Shown: in pieces, positions 49,516 to 57,858 of the stretch | How positions within the stretch are numbered: position 1 is the stretch's first letter | Layout: each line of letters opens with the position of its first letter | From: CAVZQN01 sp963837395 | GTDB lineage: Bacteria; Acidobacteriota; HRBIN11; JAKEFK01 | Length of the DNA stretch: 64,000 nucleotides | Assembly: GCA_963837395.1 (NCBI GenBank) | Contig: CAWINI010000002.1 | Location: 434,001 to 498,000 of the forward strand | Reading direction: 5' to 3' | The notes under the pieces: model-generated | Seen by the model: only the letters and a program-made list of their open reading frames with translations | Databases searched by the model: none | What the model was told of the DNA's origin: nothing | Position numbers and translations under genes: made by a program

Positions 49516-50454
49516 ATGAAAATACGTATAGCGTTGTTAATACTGGTAATAATTTCAATTGGATTTGGTTTTAATTTGGCGGCTCAAAGCGGCGCGGCGA
49601 AAGGAAAAGGTCGCGTTACGGGAAAAATTACGGATACAAATGGCAAACCGATTGCCGATGTTACTGTTCGTTTTGCCAGTGAAAGACTTCAAACGCAATT
49701 TGAAGTGAAATCAAAAGACAACGGTAGTTTCACTGTAACTGGAATGGCAGGCGGTTCCTGGAATGTGGATTTTGTTAAAGAAGGATACAAAGTTCGAAAA
49801 ATTTCCACTCAAGTCAGTGAATTAAGTTTCAACCATCCGATCGATCTTCAGCTGGAAGCTGCGACTCCCCAGGAAGCAGCCCCACAAAAAGAGAAAACGC
49901 CAGGCTTGGACCTGGTGGATGAAGGTAACAAACTTAAAGCAGCAAAAGATTACGCGGGAGCAATTTCTAAATATGAAGCAGCGCTTCAAGCGAATCCTGC
50001 ACTGGTAGAGGTCTATGGCGATATTGCACGGACTTATGCTGAACAAGGGAAAAATGATGAAGCCGTTGCTGCTTACAAAAAATTCATTGAAGCGAAACCG
50101 GATCCGGAAGCAAAAATGGAATTGGCTTCACTGCTCTTGCAACAAAAAAATGTTGATGAAGCTAAAAGTGTTTTAAATGGTGTAGATCTTTCTACAATTA
50201 CAAACCCCTATGTGCTCTACAATCTCGGTGTTGGTTTTTATAATGGCGGTCAGGGGCCTGAAGCGATTAAATATTGGGAAAAGGCAACAGCACTCGATCC
50301 AAAAATGACTGATGCCTGGTTGCAGCTTGGGTTTGCCTACTATGCATCTGGCAGCAAAGACAAGGCGAAAGAAGCATTGCAAAAAGTAATTCAATTGGAG
50401 CCCGGTTCAGATAACGCTAAGAGTGCACAGGAGTTTATCGATTCAATGCAATAA
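49516..50454 (+). CDS. CarboxypepD-regulatory plus TPR protein (exported)
   Basis: A 312-residue exported protein: a signal peptide (IALLILVIISIGFGFNLAAQ), then a carboxypeptidase-regulatory-like beta sandwich (VTGKITDTNGKPIADVTVRF, about 32-115), an Ala/Pro/Lys linker and about five TPR units (about 135-305; YAGAISKYEAALQANP, AVAAYKKFIEAKP, AWLQLGFAYYASG). It probably scaffolds periplasmic protein interactions. The ATG at 49516 is favoured because GAGGA stands five bases upstream; 49504 would place the site inside the gene. It lies between the VWFA paralogues and a third VWFA gene, all rightward and closely spaced, suggesting one unit. Confidence 0.83.
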   Translation: MKIRIALLILVIISIGFGFNLAAQSGAAKGKGRVTGKITDTNGKPIADVTVRFASERLQTQFEVKSKDNGSFTVTGMAGGSWNVDFVKEGYKVRKISTQVSELSFNHPIDLQLEAATPQEAAPQKEKTPGLDLVDEGNKLKAAKDYAGAISKYEAALQANPALVEVYGDIARTYAEQGKNDEAVAAYKKFIEAKPDPEAKMELASLLLQQKNVDEAKSVLNGVDLSTITNPYVLYNLGVGFYNGGQGPEAIKYWEKATALDPKMTDAWLQLGFAYYASGSKDKAKEALQKVIQLEPGSDNAKSAQEFIDSMQ

Positions 50455-50529
50455 TTGCAGTACTGAGTTCCGAGTGCTGAGTTCCCAGTAAAGCAGTATT
50501 CATCACTCGGTGCTGATTGAGGTGGTGTT

Positions 50530-51819
50530 ATGCGGCGAAACAGTTCCTTTCTACTTTCGATTATTTTGATAATAATTCTTGCCCCACCGGTTTTTTCACA
50601 ACTGGAAGAAGAAGTCAGAGTTGATTTGATTGAAGTTTGGGCAAAAGTTACGGACAAAAATAATCAATTGGTTACTGATCTAAAACCGGAAGATTTTTCC
50701 ATCTATATAGATGGTAAGAAAATGGAAATGCGTTGTTTTGATCGCGTTTTCGAAACACCTCAGGTTGCACAACAAACGGAAGCAGAAGAAAGTGATATCA
50801 AGGCTCAACCATCTGACACCAAACGCAAATTCGTTTTTTTCTTTGATCTGTTACACACTTCAGCAACTGACATCGATTTCTTGAAAGGGAAGATTCTAGA
50901 TTTCCTGGGCCATTCCTTCAGAGACCAGGGTGATGAAGGAATGGTTTTTGTTCTACTTCCATCATTGCATCTTGGTGTTGTTCAGAAAATGACTGATAGC
51001 CGTGATGCATTAATTGATGTCGTTGCAAAGATGCGCGGAAATCCAACTCAAGAAGCAAGGATCCGGAACAATGAAAGGGAATTGCTTGAAGTCTTATATG
51101 CCTTTGGTTCACCGGGTAACACTCAATCCGGAGGTGAAGGCAAAGGTGCAACCAGCCGCGCACCAGAAACTATCCGCCAGGCACGCGGTCTTGCCCGAAC
51201 GTTCGCATCGCAGGAAAAGAATCTTAGCAAGATAACTATGAACGCTTTTCTTTCTATTGCAGATTATCTCGCTGATAACACTTACGAAGGCCGGCTTGTA
51301 ATGATCTACGTTAGCGGAGGGTTTTCATTGCGTCCCGGAGAAAATTATTTTCAAATGGTTGATAAAGCAATTGAAGATAATTTTACCATTGGTACAGACG
51401 ACCTGGTTTTTCGGGAACGCCCCAGCAATGATTTTGAACTGGAAGTACGTGACGCAATCGGTTTATTGAATCGATTGAACGTTACCATCTATTCTGTCGA
51501 TGCCAACGGTTTGCTAGAAAATAACCAGGGAGCTGAACGCGATTCACGGATGGTTCAATATGGAGTTAATACTGTAAGTTATTCCCAGGAGCTGCAAGAC
51601 TCGCTCGCAATGGTCTCCCGCGAAACCGGTGGAATGGCATTCCTGAATAGTCAGAATTTTGCACGAGGACTTACCGAAATTGCGGATGATATGAACCAGC
51701 AATACTGGCTCTGCAGCAGCCTGCCACCATTTAAAAAACGCGGAACATATCACTCAATCGATGTAAAAGTCGCGCGAAGCGATGTGAAAGTGCGCCATCG
51801 AAAAGGCTACGTAGAGTAA
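50530..51819 (+). CDS. VWFA-related domain protein (Acidobacterial type), paralogue of 10845
   Basis: A 429-residue exported protein: a signal peptide (LLSIILIIILAPPVFSQ), then VRVDLIEVWAKVTDKNNQLV, LKPEDFSIYIDGKK, KFVFFFDLLHTSATDID (VWFA metal-site strand), GRLVMIYVSGGFSLRPGENY, a Gly/Arg-rich insertion (GGEGKGATSRAPET), and the terminal QYWLCSSLPPFKKRGTYHSIDVKV ... HRKGYVE. It parallels the 10845 protein domain by domain. The ATG is preceded by GAGGTGG. It closes a four-gene secreted-protein cluster; the gene for a large outer-membrane receptor follows after a leader region, so the proteins may be surface partners. Confidence 0.86.
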   Translation: MRRNSSFLLSIILIIILAPPVFSQLEEEVRVDLIEVWAKVTDKNNQLVTDLKPEDFSIYIDGKKMEMRCFDRVFETPQVAQQTEAEESDIKAQPSDTKRKFVFFFDLLHTSATDIDFLKGKILDFLGHSFRDQGDEGMVFVLLPSLHLGVVQKMTDSRDALIDVVAKMRGNPTQEARIRNNERELLEVLYAFGSPGNTQSGGEGKGATSRAPETIRQARGLARTFASQEKNLSKITMNAFLSIADYLADNTYEGRLVMIYVSGGFSLRPGENYFQMVDKAIEDNFTIGTDDLVFRERPSNDFELEVRDAIGLLNRLNVTIYSVDANGLLENNQGAERDSRMVQYGVNTVSYSQELQDSLAMVSRETGGMAFLNSQNFARGLTEIADDMNQQYWLCSSLPPFKKRGTYHSIDVKVARSDVKVRHRKGYVE

Positions 51820-51824
51820 CTCAA

Positions 51825-51925
51825 ATCCGTAATTCGTAATGCGTAAATACGCTCGAGCGATGGGAGCTAATTACGGATTACGTTTTACGCATTACGTTCA
51901 CGCTTCACGTTATTCACGTTTCAAG
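51825..51925. repeat. GTAAAACG / TTACGGATTACG repeat cluster
   Basis: Repeated words CGTAATTCGTAATGCGTAA and TTACGGATTACGTTTTACGC, then TTCACGTT units; the same family as at 20911 and 44281. Confidence 0.7.
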
Positions 51926-51933
51926 CGAGTTCA

Positions 51934-51942
51934 TGCTATAAT
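51934..51942 (+). promoter_or_regulatory. Extended -10 promoter of the large receptor gene
   Basis: TGCTATAAT, the same extended -10 form as the tRNA promoters in this window. It implies a leader of about 258 bases before the ATG at 52207. Confidence 0.55.
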
Positions 51943-52206
51943 CTGGTCATTTCATACTGATTTTTAACCATTTCGATAACATTTTTTGGATGGAATTATG
52001 CCTTGAAATCCAATTCCTTGGATTTTAAGGACGAAAGTGAAGGAGCGGGAAGCCTCTAAGTAATTGCTTTTGCTAGGGTTTCGCTGAGTGACCGCATATG
52101 GCACACAGCTTGCTCCACACGGCTTGGACCAATTATACAAATAAGGTAGGAGAAGGTCTCCTAAACCTTGAAATTAACGCTAATCTCTCTCTTTTACGGA
52201 GGAGCC

Positions 52207-55128
52207 ATGAGAAATAAGATTCTACTTGCCCTCGTGGTGGGAATCCTCGCCTTTACACTCCCTGTTTTCTCGCAAGTGTCGACGAAAACAGGGTCAATCT
52301 ACGGAAAGACTGTAGATGATAAGGGCGCCCCACTTCCTGGAGTAAGTATCACGCTGGAATCAAATGTAATTCCGACCCAGACCGCAACGTCTGGACCTTC
52401 CGGCGGTTTTCGTTTTGCAGCCCTTCCTCCTGGAACATACTCTGTGAACTTCTCGATCGAAGGTTTTACAGAAGTACGTCAGGAAGAAGTTCGTGTCAGT
52501 ACTGGTTCATCGGTACAACTTGAAATCACGATGAAGCCGTCTTTGGCGGAAGAATTCACAGTTATCGGTGAAACACCGGTTGTGGATACCAAAAAGACAG
52601 GAACATCTTCAAACTTCAATCGTGATTATCTGGAAGAAGTACCAAGCGCCCGCGATCCATGGACAATCATTGATCAAACAACGGGCATTGATTCAGATCG
52701 CTACAACGTAGCCGGTTCTGAATCAGGTCAACAAGCAGCGTTTATCGCACGCGGCGGAAGCAATCAAAACACCGTATGGAACTATGATGGTGTGAACGCG
52801 ACTGACCCTGGTGCGATCGGCGCATCACCAACCTATTTCGATTTTGATGCATTTGAAGAACTCAATATTTCAACTGGTGGAAATGATGCATCAGTCGGTG
52901 GCGGCGGTGTCGTAGTTAACATTGTTACCAAGCGCGCTGGAAATAAGTGGGAAGGAAATGCTTCCTATTTCTATGCAGGCGATAGCCTTCAGGGTGATAA
53001 CACTCCTGATGAATTGGCTGCTATCGGAGCAAAGTCCAATCGTCTTGATAAAGTAAAAGATTGGGGCTTTGATCTCGGCGGTCCAATCATTAAAGACAGG
53101 TTATTTGCATGGGGCGCATACCACAAAAATGAAATCGGATTGATCACTACGGCCAACAGTCTTGATTTCACCGAATTGGAAGATTGGAACTTCAAAGCAA
53201 ACATGAACTGGAATGCCGCGAATGAATCGCAATTCGGATACTTCAAAGGTGATAAGAGTAAATCCGGCCGCGCTGGAATTTCAGTTGCAGTGCAGGCTCC
53301 GGAAACACTATGGAATCAAACCGGAACGCAAACCATTACACCTGGAATCTGGACCGGTCAGCATACCTGGATTCCGAACGATCATACGATCGTAACCGGC
53401 CGTTATGGTTATATCGGTCTTGGATTTACCTTAACGCCGGTCGGCGGTAAGGATATTCCGATGGTTTATTTGGCCGGAATCCCACGTTGGGAAGATACAT
53501 TGTTCTATGTTAATCCAATTGATCGTCCAGCCCATGACTTTGTTGTGGATGCAAACTACTTCACAGAAAACAAATTGGGTGGCGATCATGAATTCAAGTT
53601 TGGATTTGAATATAAAACTTCCAAACTTCACACCTTCAGCTCCTATGGTAATGGTGTGCTTTATGTTGATTACAATCAAACAACTCCTCGTGGCCCATTA
53701 ACATCTGGGTATGTTAAAGCTCAACATTTTATTGATGGTCACGTGAAGATGCCTCGTACCAGCTTCTACGTAACCGACACTTATCGTAGGGATCGCCTTA
53801 CTTTGAACCTGGGATTCCGTTTTGATCATCAAACGGGAACGAATGAAGCGTCTACTCTTCCAGCGGTCCCCGGTTTTGAAGATATCGTCGGAGCTTTTGA
53901 TTTTCCTGGCAACGATCCTGGACTTTCCTTCAGTAATTTCTCCCCACGCATAGGCGCAACCTATGATCTAAGTGGTGACGGAAAAACGGTTATTCGTGGA
54001 AATTTCGCTCACTATTACGATGGTTGGAACCCGGCATATACCTCAACATACAACCCAACGTTCGTATACAATGGAGCGGTCATTCCGTATAACAATCTGA
54101 ACGGTGATCGCACCATCACTCCCGATGAGTTTACAGGTCCGCCAAGCTTTTATGGTGGTCTTGTTGCTGGTGGATTTGACCTCAATGCGTTTAACAATTT
54201 GAAAAAGGTCGATCCAGATTTCCATAACTCTAATTCGTGGGAGTATCTGCTTGGTTTTGAACGACAGGTTGCGGCTGACCTTTCTGTAAGTGCGACCTAT
54301 ACACATCGTGATTACAGAGACACTACAGTCATAGTTCCGTTTGGTGTTTCTGCTGCCGATTTTGCACAAACAACCACATATACGCGGAACACAGTGCTGG
54401 GAAATTTCACCGTTCCAGTGTTTACCTTTACAGGTGTGGATGACGGTGATGTAGTCGTGACAAATGCCAATGACTATAAGACCAGCTACAATGGAGTAGA
54501 CCTTGCCGTGCGCAAACGCATGAGCAATAACTTCATGCTGAACGGCGGATTTACTTATCAAAAACAAAAAGCCAATTACGATGGCGGCGATTCACTCGCT
54601 TTCTACATCGGCGATGGTGGTATCAATGGACAGATCTTCCCATTTGATCCGACCAATTTGCCCTTCCTGAACGATCAGCCTTATGCATTCGCTCCAGGAG
54701 GCAGTGGAAAGTCTGGTGTTTATCCGTACTCCGAATGGCAGCTCAAGATGAGCGGCGTCTATCAGTTCCCATGGGATATTTCTGTGGGTGCTTTCGCACG
54801 CTATCAGCAGGGCTATCCTTTTGTGTTGATTGGCGCAGTCGGTGATAGCTCACTGTCATCATCACTTGGAACTTCAAACCATTTGCTCATGGTTGAACCG
54901 TTCGGTGATCGTCGATTCGAAAACATTTTTACACTGGATCTCCAGTTTGAAAAAGGTATCGATTTTGGCAATTACGGACGTTTAGCTTTGTCAGCGAACT
55001 TGTTCAACGTAACCAACACCAATACAATCATTCGCCGTACGCGGACAGTTAATACTACTACCTTGAACCGTATCGACGAATTGATTTCACCGCGCGCTCT
55101 GCGCATCGGTGCTCGTTACAGCTTCTAG
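52207..55128 (+). CDS. TonB-dependent outer-membrane receptor with CarboxypepD domain (Oar-like)
   Basis: A 973-residue outer-membrane protein: a signal peptide (ILLALVVGILAFTLPVFSQ), a CarboxypepD-regulatory-like domain (GSIYGKTVDDKGAPLPGVSITL, about 25-110), a plug with a GG-rich region (FIARGGSNQNTVWNYDGVN, SVGGGGVVVNIVTKRAGN) and a large barrel ending in ALRIGARYSF with a terminal Phe. Acidobacterial and Myxococcus Oar-like receptors have this build and length; some act in surface adhesion or export rather than uptake. The ATG at 52207 follows GGAGGAGCC. A perfect terminator follows the gene. Its own promoter and long leader suggest regulation separate from the VWFA cluster. Confidence 0.92.
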   Translation: MRNKILLALVVGILAFTLPVFSQVSTKTGSIYGKTVDDKGAPLPGVSITLESNVIPTQTATSGPSGGFRFAALPPGTYSVNFSIEGFTEVRQEEVRVSTGSSVQLEITMKPSLAEEFTVIGETPVVDTKKTGTSSNFNRDYLEEVPSARDPWTIIDQTTGIDSDRYNVAGSESGQQAAFIARGGSNQNTVWNYDGVNATDPGAIGASPTYFDFDAFEELNISTGGNDASVGGGGVVVNIVTKRAGNKWEGNASYFYAGDSLQGDNTPDELAAIGAKSNRLDKVKDWGFDLGGPIIKDRLFAWGAYHKNEIGLITTANSLDFTELEDWNFKANMNWNAANESQFGYFKGDKSKSGRAGISVAVQAPETLWNQTGTQTITPGIWTGQHTWIPNDHTIVTGRYGYIGLGFTLTPVGGKDIPMVYLAGIPRWEDTLFYVNPIDRPAHDFVVDANYFTENKLGGDHEFKFGFEYKTSKLHTFSSYGNGVLYVDYNQTTPRGPLTSGYVKAQHFIDGHVKMPRTSFYVTDTYRRDRLTLNLGFRFDHQTGTNEASTLPAVPGFEDIVGAFDFPGNDPGLSFSNFSPRIGATYDLSGDGKTVIRGNFAHYYDGWNPAYTSTYNPTFVYNGAVIPYNNLNGDRTITPDEFTGPPSFYGGLVAGGFDLNAFNNLKKVDPDFHNSNSWEYLLGFERQVAADLSVSATYTHRDYRDTTVIVPFGVSAADFAQTTTYTRNTVLGNFTVPVFTFTGVDDGDVVVTNANDYKTSYNGVDLAVRKRMSNNFMLNGGFTYQKQKANYDGGDSLAFYIGDGGINGQIFPFDPTNLPFLNDQPYAFAPGGSGKSGVYPYSEWQLKMSGVYQFPWDISVGAFARYQQGYPFVLIGAVGDSSLSSSLGTSNHLLMVEPFGDRRFENIFTLDLQFEKGIDFGNYGRLALSANLFNVTNTNTIIRRTRTVNTTTLNRIDELISPRALRIGARYSF

Positions 55129-55144
55129 TTTTTGTTTTTCTCTT

Positions 55145-55180
55145 AGGGCATCCGCCTAGGCGGATGCCCTTTTTCTTTTT
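55145..55180 (+). terminator. Rho-independent terminator of the receptor gene
   Basis: A 26-bp perfect palindrome (AGGGCATCCGCC and its complement, 55145-55170) followed by TTTTTCTTTTT. This is the strongest terminator in the window. Confidence 0.95.
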
Positions 55181-55258
55181 ATACAAACTTCCGTAGCTCC
55201 GCGATGAAATTTATCCACATTGCGTGAGTGAGGCTGCCTTCCCTATACTTGAGAGAAA

Positions 55259-57325
55259 ATGAAGTACCCGATTGCCCTGTGTGTGCTGATAGCTCTATGC
55301 CTTTTTCCGTTTGCAAACGCAGACAATGTCCTTCTCGTTTCATTCGATACATTGCGGGCGGATCATGTGGGCTGCTATGGTTCCACTACAGCAAAAACAC
55401 CGGCAATTGATAGGGTGGCCGCACGTGGTGTTGTTTTTAAAGATACATTGACTCCAACACCCTTCACGCTTCCTGCTCATATTTCTTTGCTCACAGGCCT
55501 GATCCCGCCAGTTCATGGTGTTCAGGATAATGGCGGCTTTTATCTGGACAGTAAGATCACAACCTTAGCGGAAGTTTTGAAGGCGCATGGATATAACACA
55601 GGCGGGTTTGTTGGAGCATTTCCTCTGGATTCACGTTTTGGTATTGATCAAGGTTTTGATTTTTATGATGATGGATATCCCACCGTAAACAATGTCAATG
55701 AAATGACGATGCCTGAAAGAAATGCGGAGGCGGTTACAAACTCCGCTCTGTCATGGCTTGAAAAAATGAAAACTTCAAATTGGTTTGCGTGGGTTCATTA
55801 TTATGATGCACATTTTCCGTATCAGCCGCCTGATCAATTCCAAAAAATGTTTCCAAACGATCCTTATTCAGGAGAAGTTGCTTATGCAGATAGCCAATTT
55901 GCAAGAATTCTTGCCTTTCTTAAAAGCAGTAAGCAAGAAGGTAAGACTCTGATAATTCTTACTGCCGATCATGGGGAATCGTTAGGAGAACACCAGGAAC
56001 AGACTCATGGAATCTTTTGTTATGAAAGCACACTTCGCATTCCCTTAATTATGGCGCCATTCAAACCATCGGTTGTTGATACCAGAGTTCGTCTGGTTGA
56101 TGTTTTTCCGACTGTGCTTGAACTAAAAAAGCTTCAACAACCTGGAAAGATTCAAGGGACATCGTTGGTAAAATTTCTGGAAGGACAAAAAGGCGGGTCT
56201 CCGCAAGATTCCTATTTTGAAGCTCTTTCCATGTATTTCAATGCACATTGGGCACCGCTCCGCGGATTTTATTCCAAAAATTTTAAATACGTCGATCTTC
56301 CGATACCTGAACTTTACGATTTATCAAAAGATCCATCTGAAAAGCAGAATCTGTGTTCTGATTCCAGCCTTTGTAACAAGTGGGCCGGATATTTTCAGAT
56401 TTATTACAGCCCTTTTTCGAAGGATGTAAAACCTCCTGCTGAAGTTGATCGCGAAACGATTGAGCAATTGAAAGCGCTTGGATATATATCCGGATCGGGA
56501 ACCCCAGTGAAAAGCAATAAATTCACAGCAGAGGATGATCCTAAAAATCTGATCGGACTTCATAATCGCGTTGATAATGCTCTTGCATTTTACAAACGTG
56601 GGTACGATTTAAAAGCGCTGGATATTCTCGAAAAAATAATCGATGAAAAACCTGATTATTCAATCGCATACATGCATGCCAGTTTCATTCGAAGTGCCGG
56701 TGGATTGCCTGATAAAGCTGTTGAAATTTTAAAAAAGGCAATTCAGAACGGAATCATTAATGCGGAAATCCAGGGGAAGTTAGGGGTCTATTTATTTGAA
56801 GCAGAACATTATGATGAAGCGATTCAACAATTGAAACTTGCGATCAAGGAAGACCCGGGCAATGTAGATAATCTGAATTATCTCGGAATGTCATATACGG
56901 CCTCAGGCAAATATCCGGAAGCGGAAGCTACTTTCAAACAAGCTCTGGCTGTTGATTCAACAGATGGAATGACTTTAACCAATCTTGGAACAATGTTTCT
57001 AACGCAGAAAAAGAATGATGAAGCAATCAAACAATTTCGTCTGGCAATTGCATCGAATCCAAGTTCAGCAAATGCTTACAACGGATTGGGGGTGGCTTAT
57101 GCTGCACAAAAGAATTGGCCATCCGCAATCGATGCGTGGAAAACTGCAGTTAAAGAGAACGACAAAAATTATGATGCAATCTTAAATCTCGCGTACGCTT
57201 ATTTGGAAATTGAAGACAAGCCTAATGCCCTGATCTATTTTCAAACTTTTGCCAAAAACGCGCCGCCGGAAAAATACAGACGTGATCTGGCTGAAGCACA
57301 CTCCATGATTAACAAACTTCAGTAA
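55259..57325 (+). CDS. Sulfatase-like/TPR protein 1
   Basis: A 688-residue protein: a signal peptide (IALCVLIALCLFPFANA), then an alkaline-phosphatase/sulfatase-fold domain (about 22-420) with metal-ligand motifs VSFDTLRADHVGCYG and TADHGESLGEHQEQTHG. Six or so TPR units follow (about 450-685; AIKEDPGNVDNLNYLG). The nucleophile position reads T-L-P-A-H with Thr70 where sulfatases have Cys or Ser (converted to formylglycine). Thr nucleophiles occur in phosphoglycerol and phosphoethanolamine transferases of this fold. The substrate is unknown, so sulfatase is only the fold name. It is the first of four tandem paralogues and the only one with a normal signal peptide. Confidence 0.85.
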   Translation: MKYPIALCVLIALCLFPFANADNVLLVSFDTLRADHVGCYGSTTAKTPAIDRVAARGVVFKDTLTPTPFTLPAHISLLTGLIPPVHGVQDNGGFYLDSKITTLAEVLKAHGYNTGGFVGAFPLDSRFGIDQGFDFYDDGYPTVNNVNEMTMPERNAEAVTNSALSWLEKMKTSNWFAWVHYYDAHFPYQPPDQFQKMFPNDPYSGEVAYADSQFARILAFLKSSKQEGKTLIILTADHGESLGEHQEQTHGIFCYESTLRIPLIMAPFKPSVVDTRVRLVDVFPTVLELKKLQQPGKIQGTSLVKFLEGQKGGSPQDSYFEALSMYFNAHWAPLRGFYSKNFKYVDLPIPELYDLSKDPSEKQNLCSDSSLCNKWAGYFQIYYSPFSKDVKPPAEVDRETIEQLKALGYISGSGTPVKSNKFTAEDDPKNLIGLHNRVDNALAFYKRGYDLKALDILEKIIDEKPDYSIAYMHASFIRSAGGLPDKAVEILKKAIQNGIINAEIQGKLGVYLFEAEHYDEAIQQLKLAIKEDPGNVDNLNYLGMSYTASGKYPEAEATFKQALAVDSTDGMTLTNLGTMFLTQKKNDEAIKQFRLAIASNPSSANAYNGLGVAYAAQKNWPSAIDAWKTAVKENDKNYDAILNLAYAYLEIEDKPNALIYFQTFAKNAPPEKYRRDLAEAHSMINKLQ

Positions 57326-57360
57326 CAAACGTAAAAACGTAAAACGTAAAGACGTAAAAA
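57326..57360. repeat. GTAAAACGTAAA tandem repeat
   Basis: Tandem copies of ACGTAAA after the first sulfatase-like stop; same family as at 44281. Confidence 0.65.
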
Positions 57361-57396
57361 CCAAGGGATAGGCAGTGGATATGAAGGGAGAAAGAT

Positions 57397-57858
57397 ATGA
57401 AGTATGAGGAATGGGAGAAAGTGGTTCCCAAGGAAATAAGCAATGATTCGCTTTGGAAGATGAAAGCTTATAGGCTGAGCCTTTACGCTGCTGACCTGGG
57501 ATGGTTTGATGCAAAAAGAATTTCGGAAAATCATTTCTTCGAAGTTTCTGATCAATTATTGCGCGCGATCGGTTCGGTTAGCGCAAATCTAGCTGAAGGA
57601 TATTCTAGGAGTACCGGAAAAGATCGTGCTCGATTTTACGAATATGCTCTCGGATCAGCAAGGGAAGGGCGTGATTGGTATCTTAAAGCGAAGTACATTT
57701 TGGGTAACGCAGTTGTGAATCATCGCATCATTTTGATTACAGAAATCATTAGACTTCTCTTAACGACAGTTCCCCAACAACGAGGTTACATCTTAAGAGA
57801 GAGTCAGGAAGAATACATTACCAGCGAGGACTTTTTAGCAAATGTTCCACTCCCATGA
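57397..57858 (+). CDS. Four-helix bundle protein (S23 / IVP type)
   Basis: A 153-residue four-helix-bundle protein of the family found within 23S rRNA intervening sequences and scattered in bacterial genomes. It shows LWKMKAYRLSLYAADL, then ISENHFFEVSDQLLRAIGSVSANLAEGYSRST and FYEYALGSAREGRDWYLKAKYILG. The hallmark is a conserved AxLAEGxxR between helices two and three. The usual length is 115-130 residues, so this copy has an extended N-terminus. The function is unknown. ATG 57397 has GGGAGAAAG upstream. It stands between two sulfatase-like genes, an odd insertion; its 3' end overlaps the next gene by 17 bases. Confidence 0.88.
   Translation: MKYEEWEKVVPKEISNDSLWKMKAYRLSLYAADLGWFDAKRISENHFFEVSDQLLRAIGSVSANLAEGYSRSTGKDRARFYEYALGSAREGRDWYLKAKYILGNAVVNHRIILITEIIRLLLTTVPQQRGYILRESQEEYITSEDFLANVPLP

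Larger units (their letters stand above)
51820..52206. other. Intergenic region: repeat cluster, promoter and long receptor leader
   Basis: No gene is seen. The first 100 bases hold GTAAAACG-type repeats. A promoter-like TGCTATAAT follows (51934-51942), and then about 260 bases of untranslated leader. The leader has possible pairings: GGAGC near 52042 with GCTCC near 52112, AAGCC with GGCTT, and AGGAG/CTCCT at 52147-52162. I cannot match it to a known riboswitch. Confidence 0.6.

Noticed and set aside
55259..57325. Genuine formylglycine sulfatase
   Set aside because: The CxPxR/SxPxR motif is absent; the position holds Thr and the following Arg is His.
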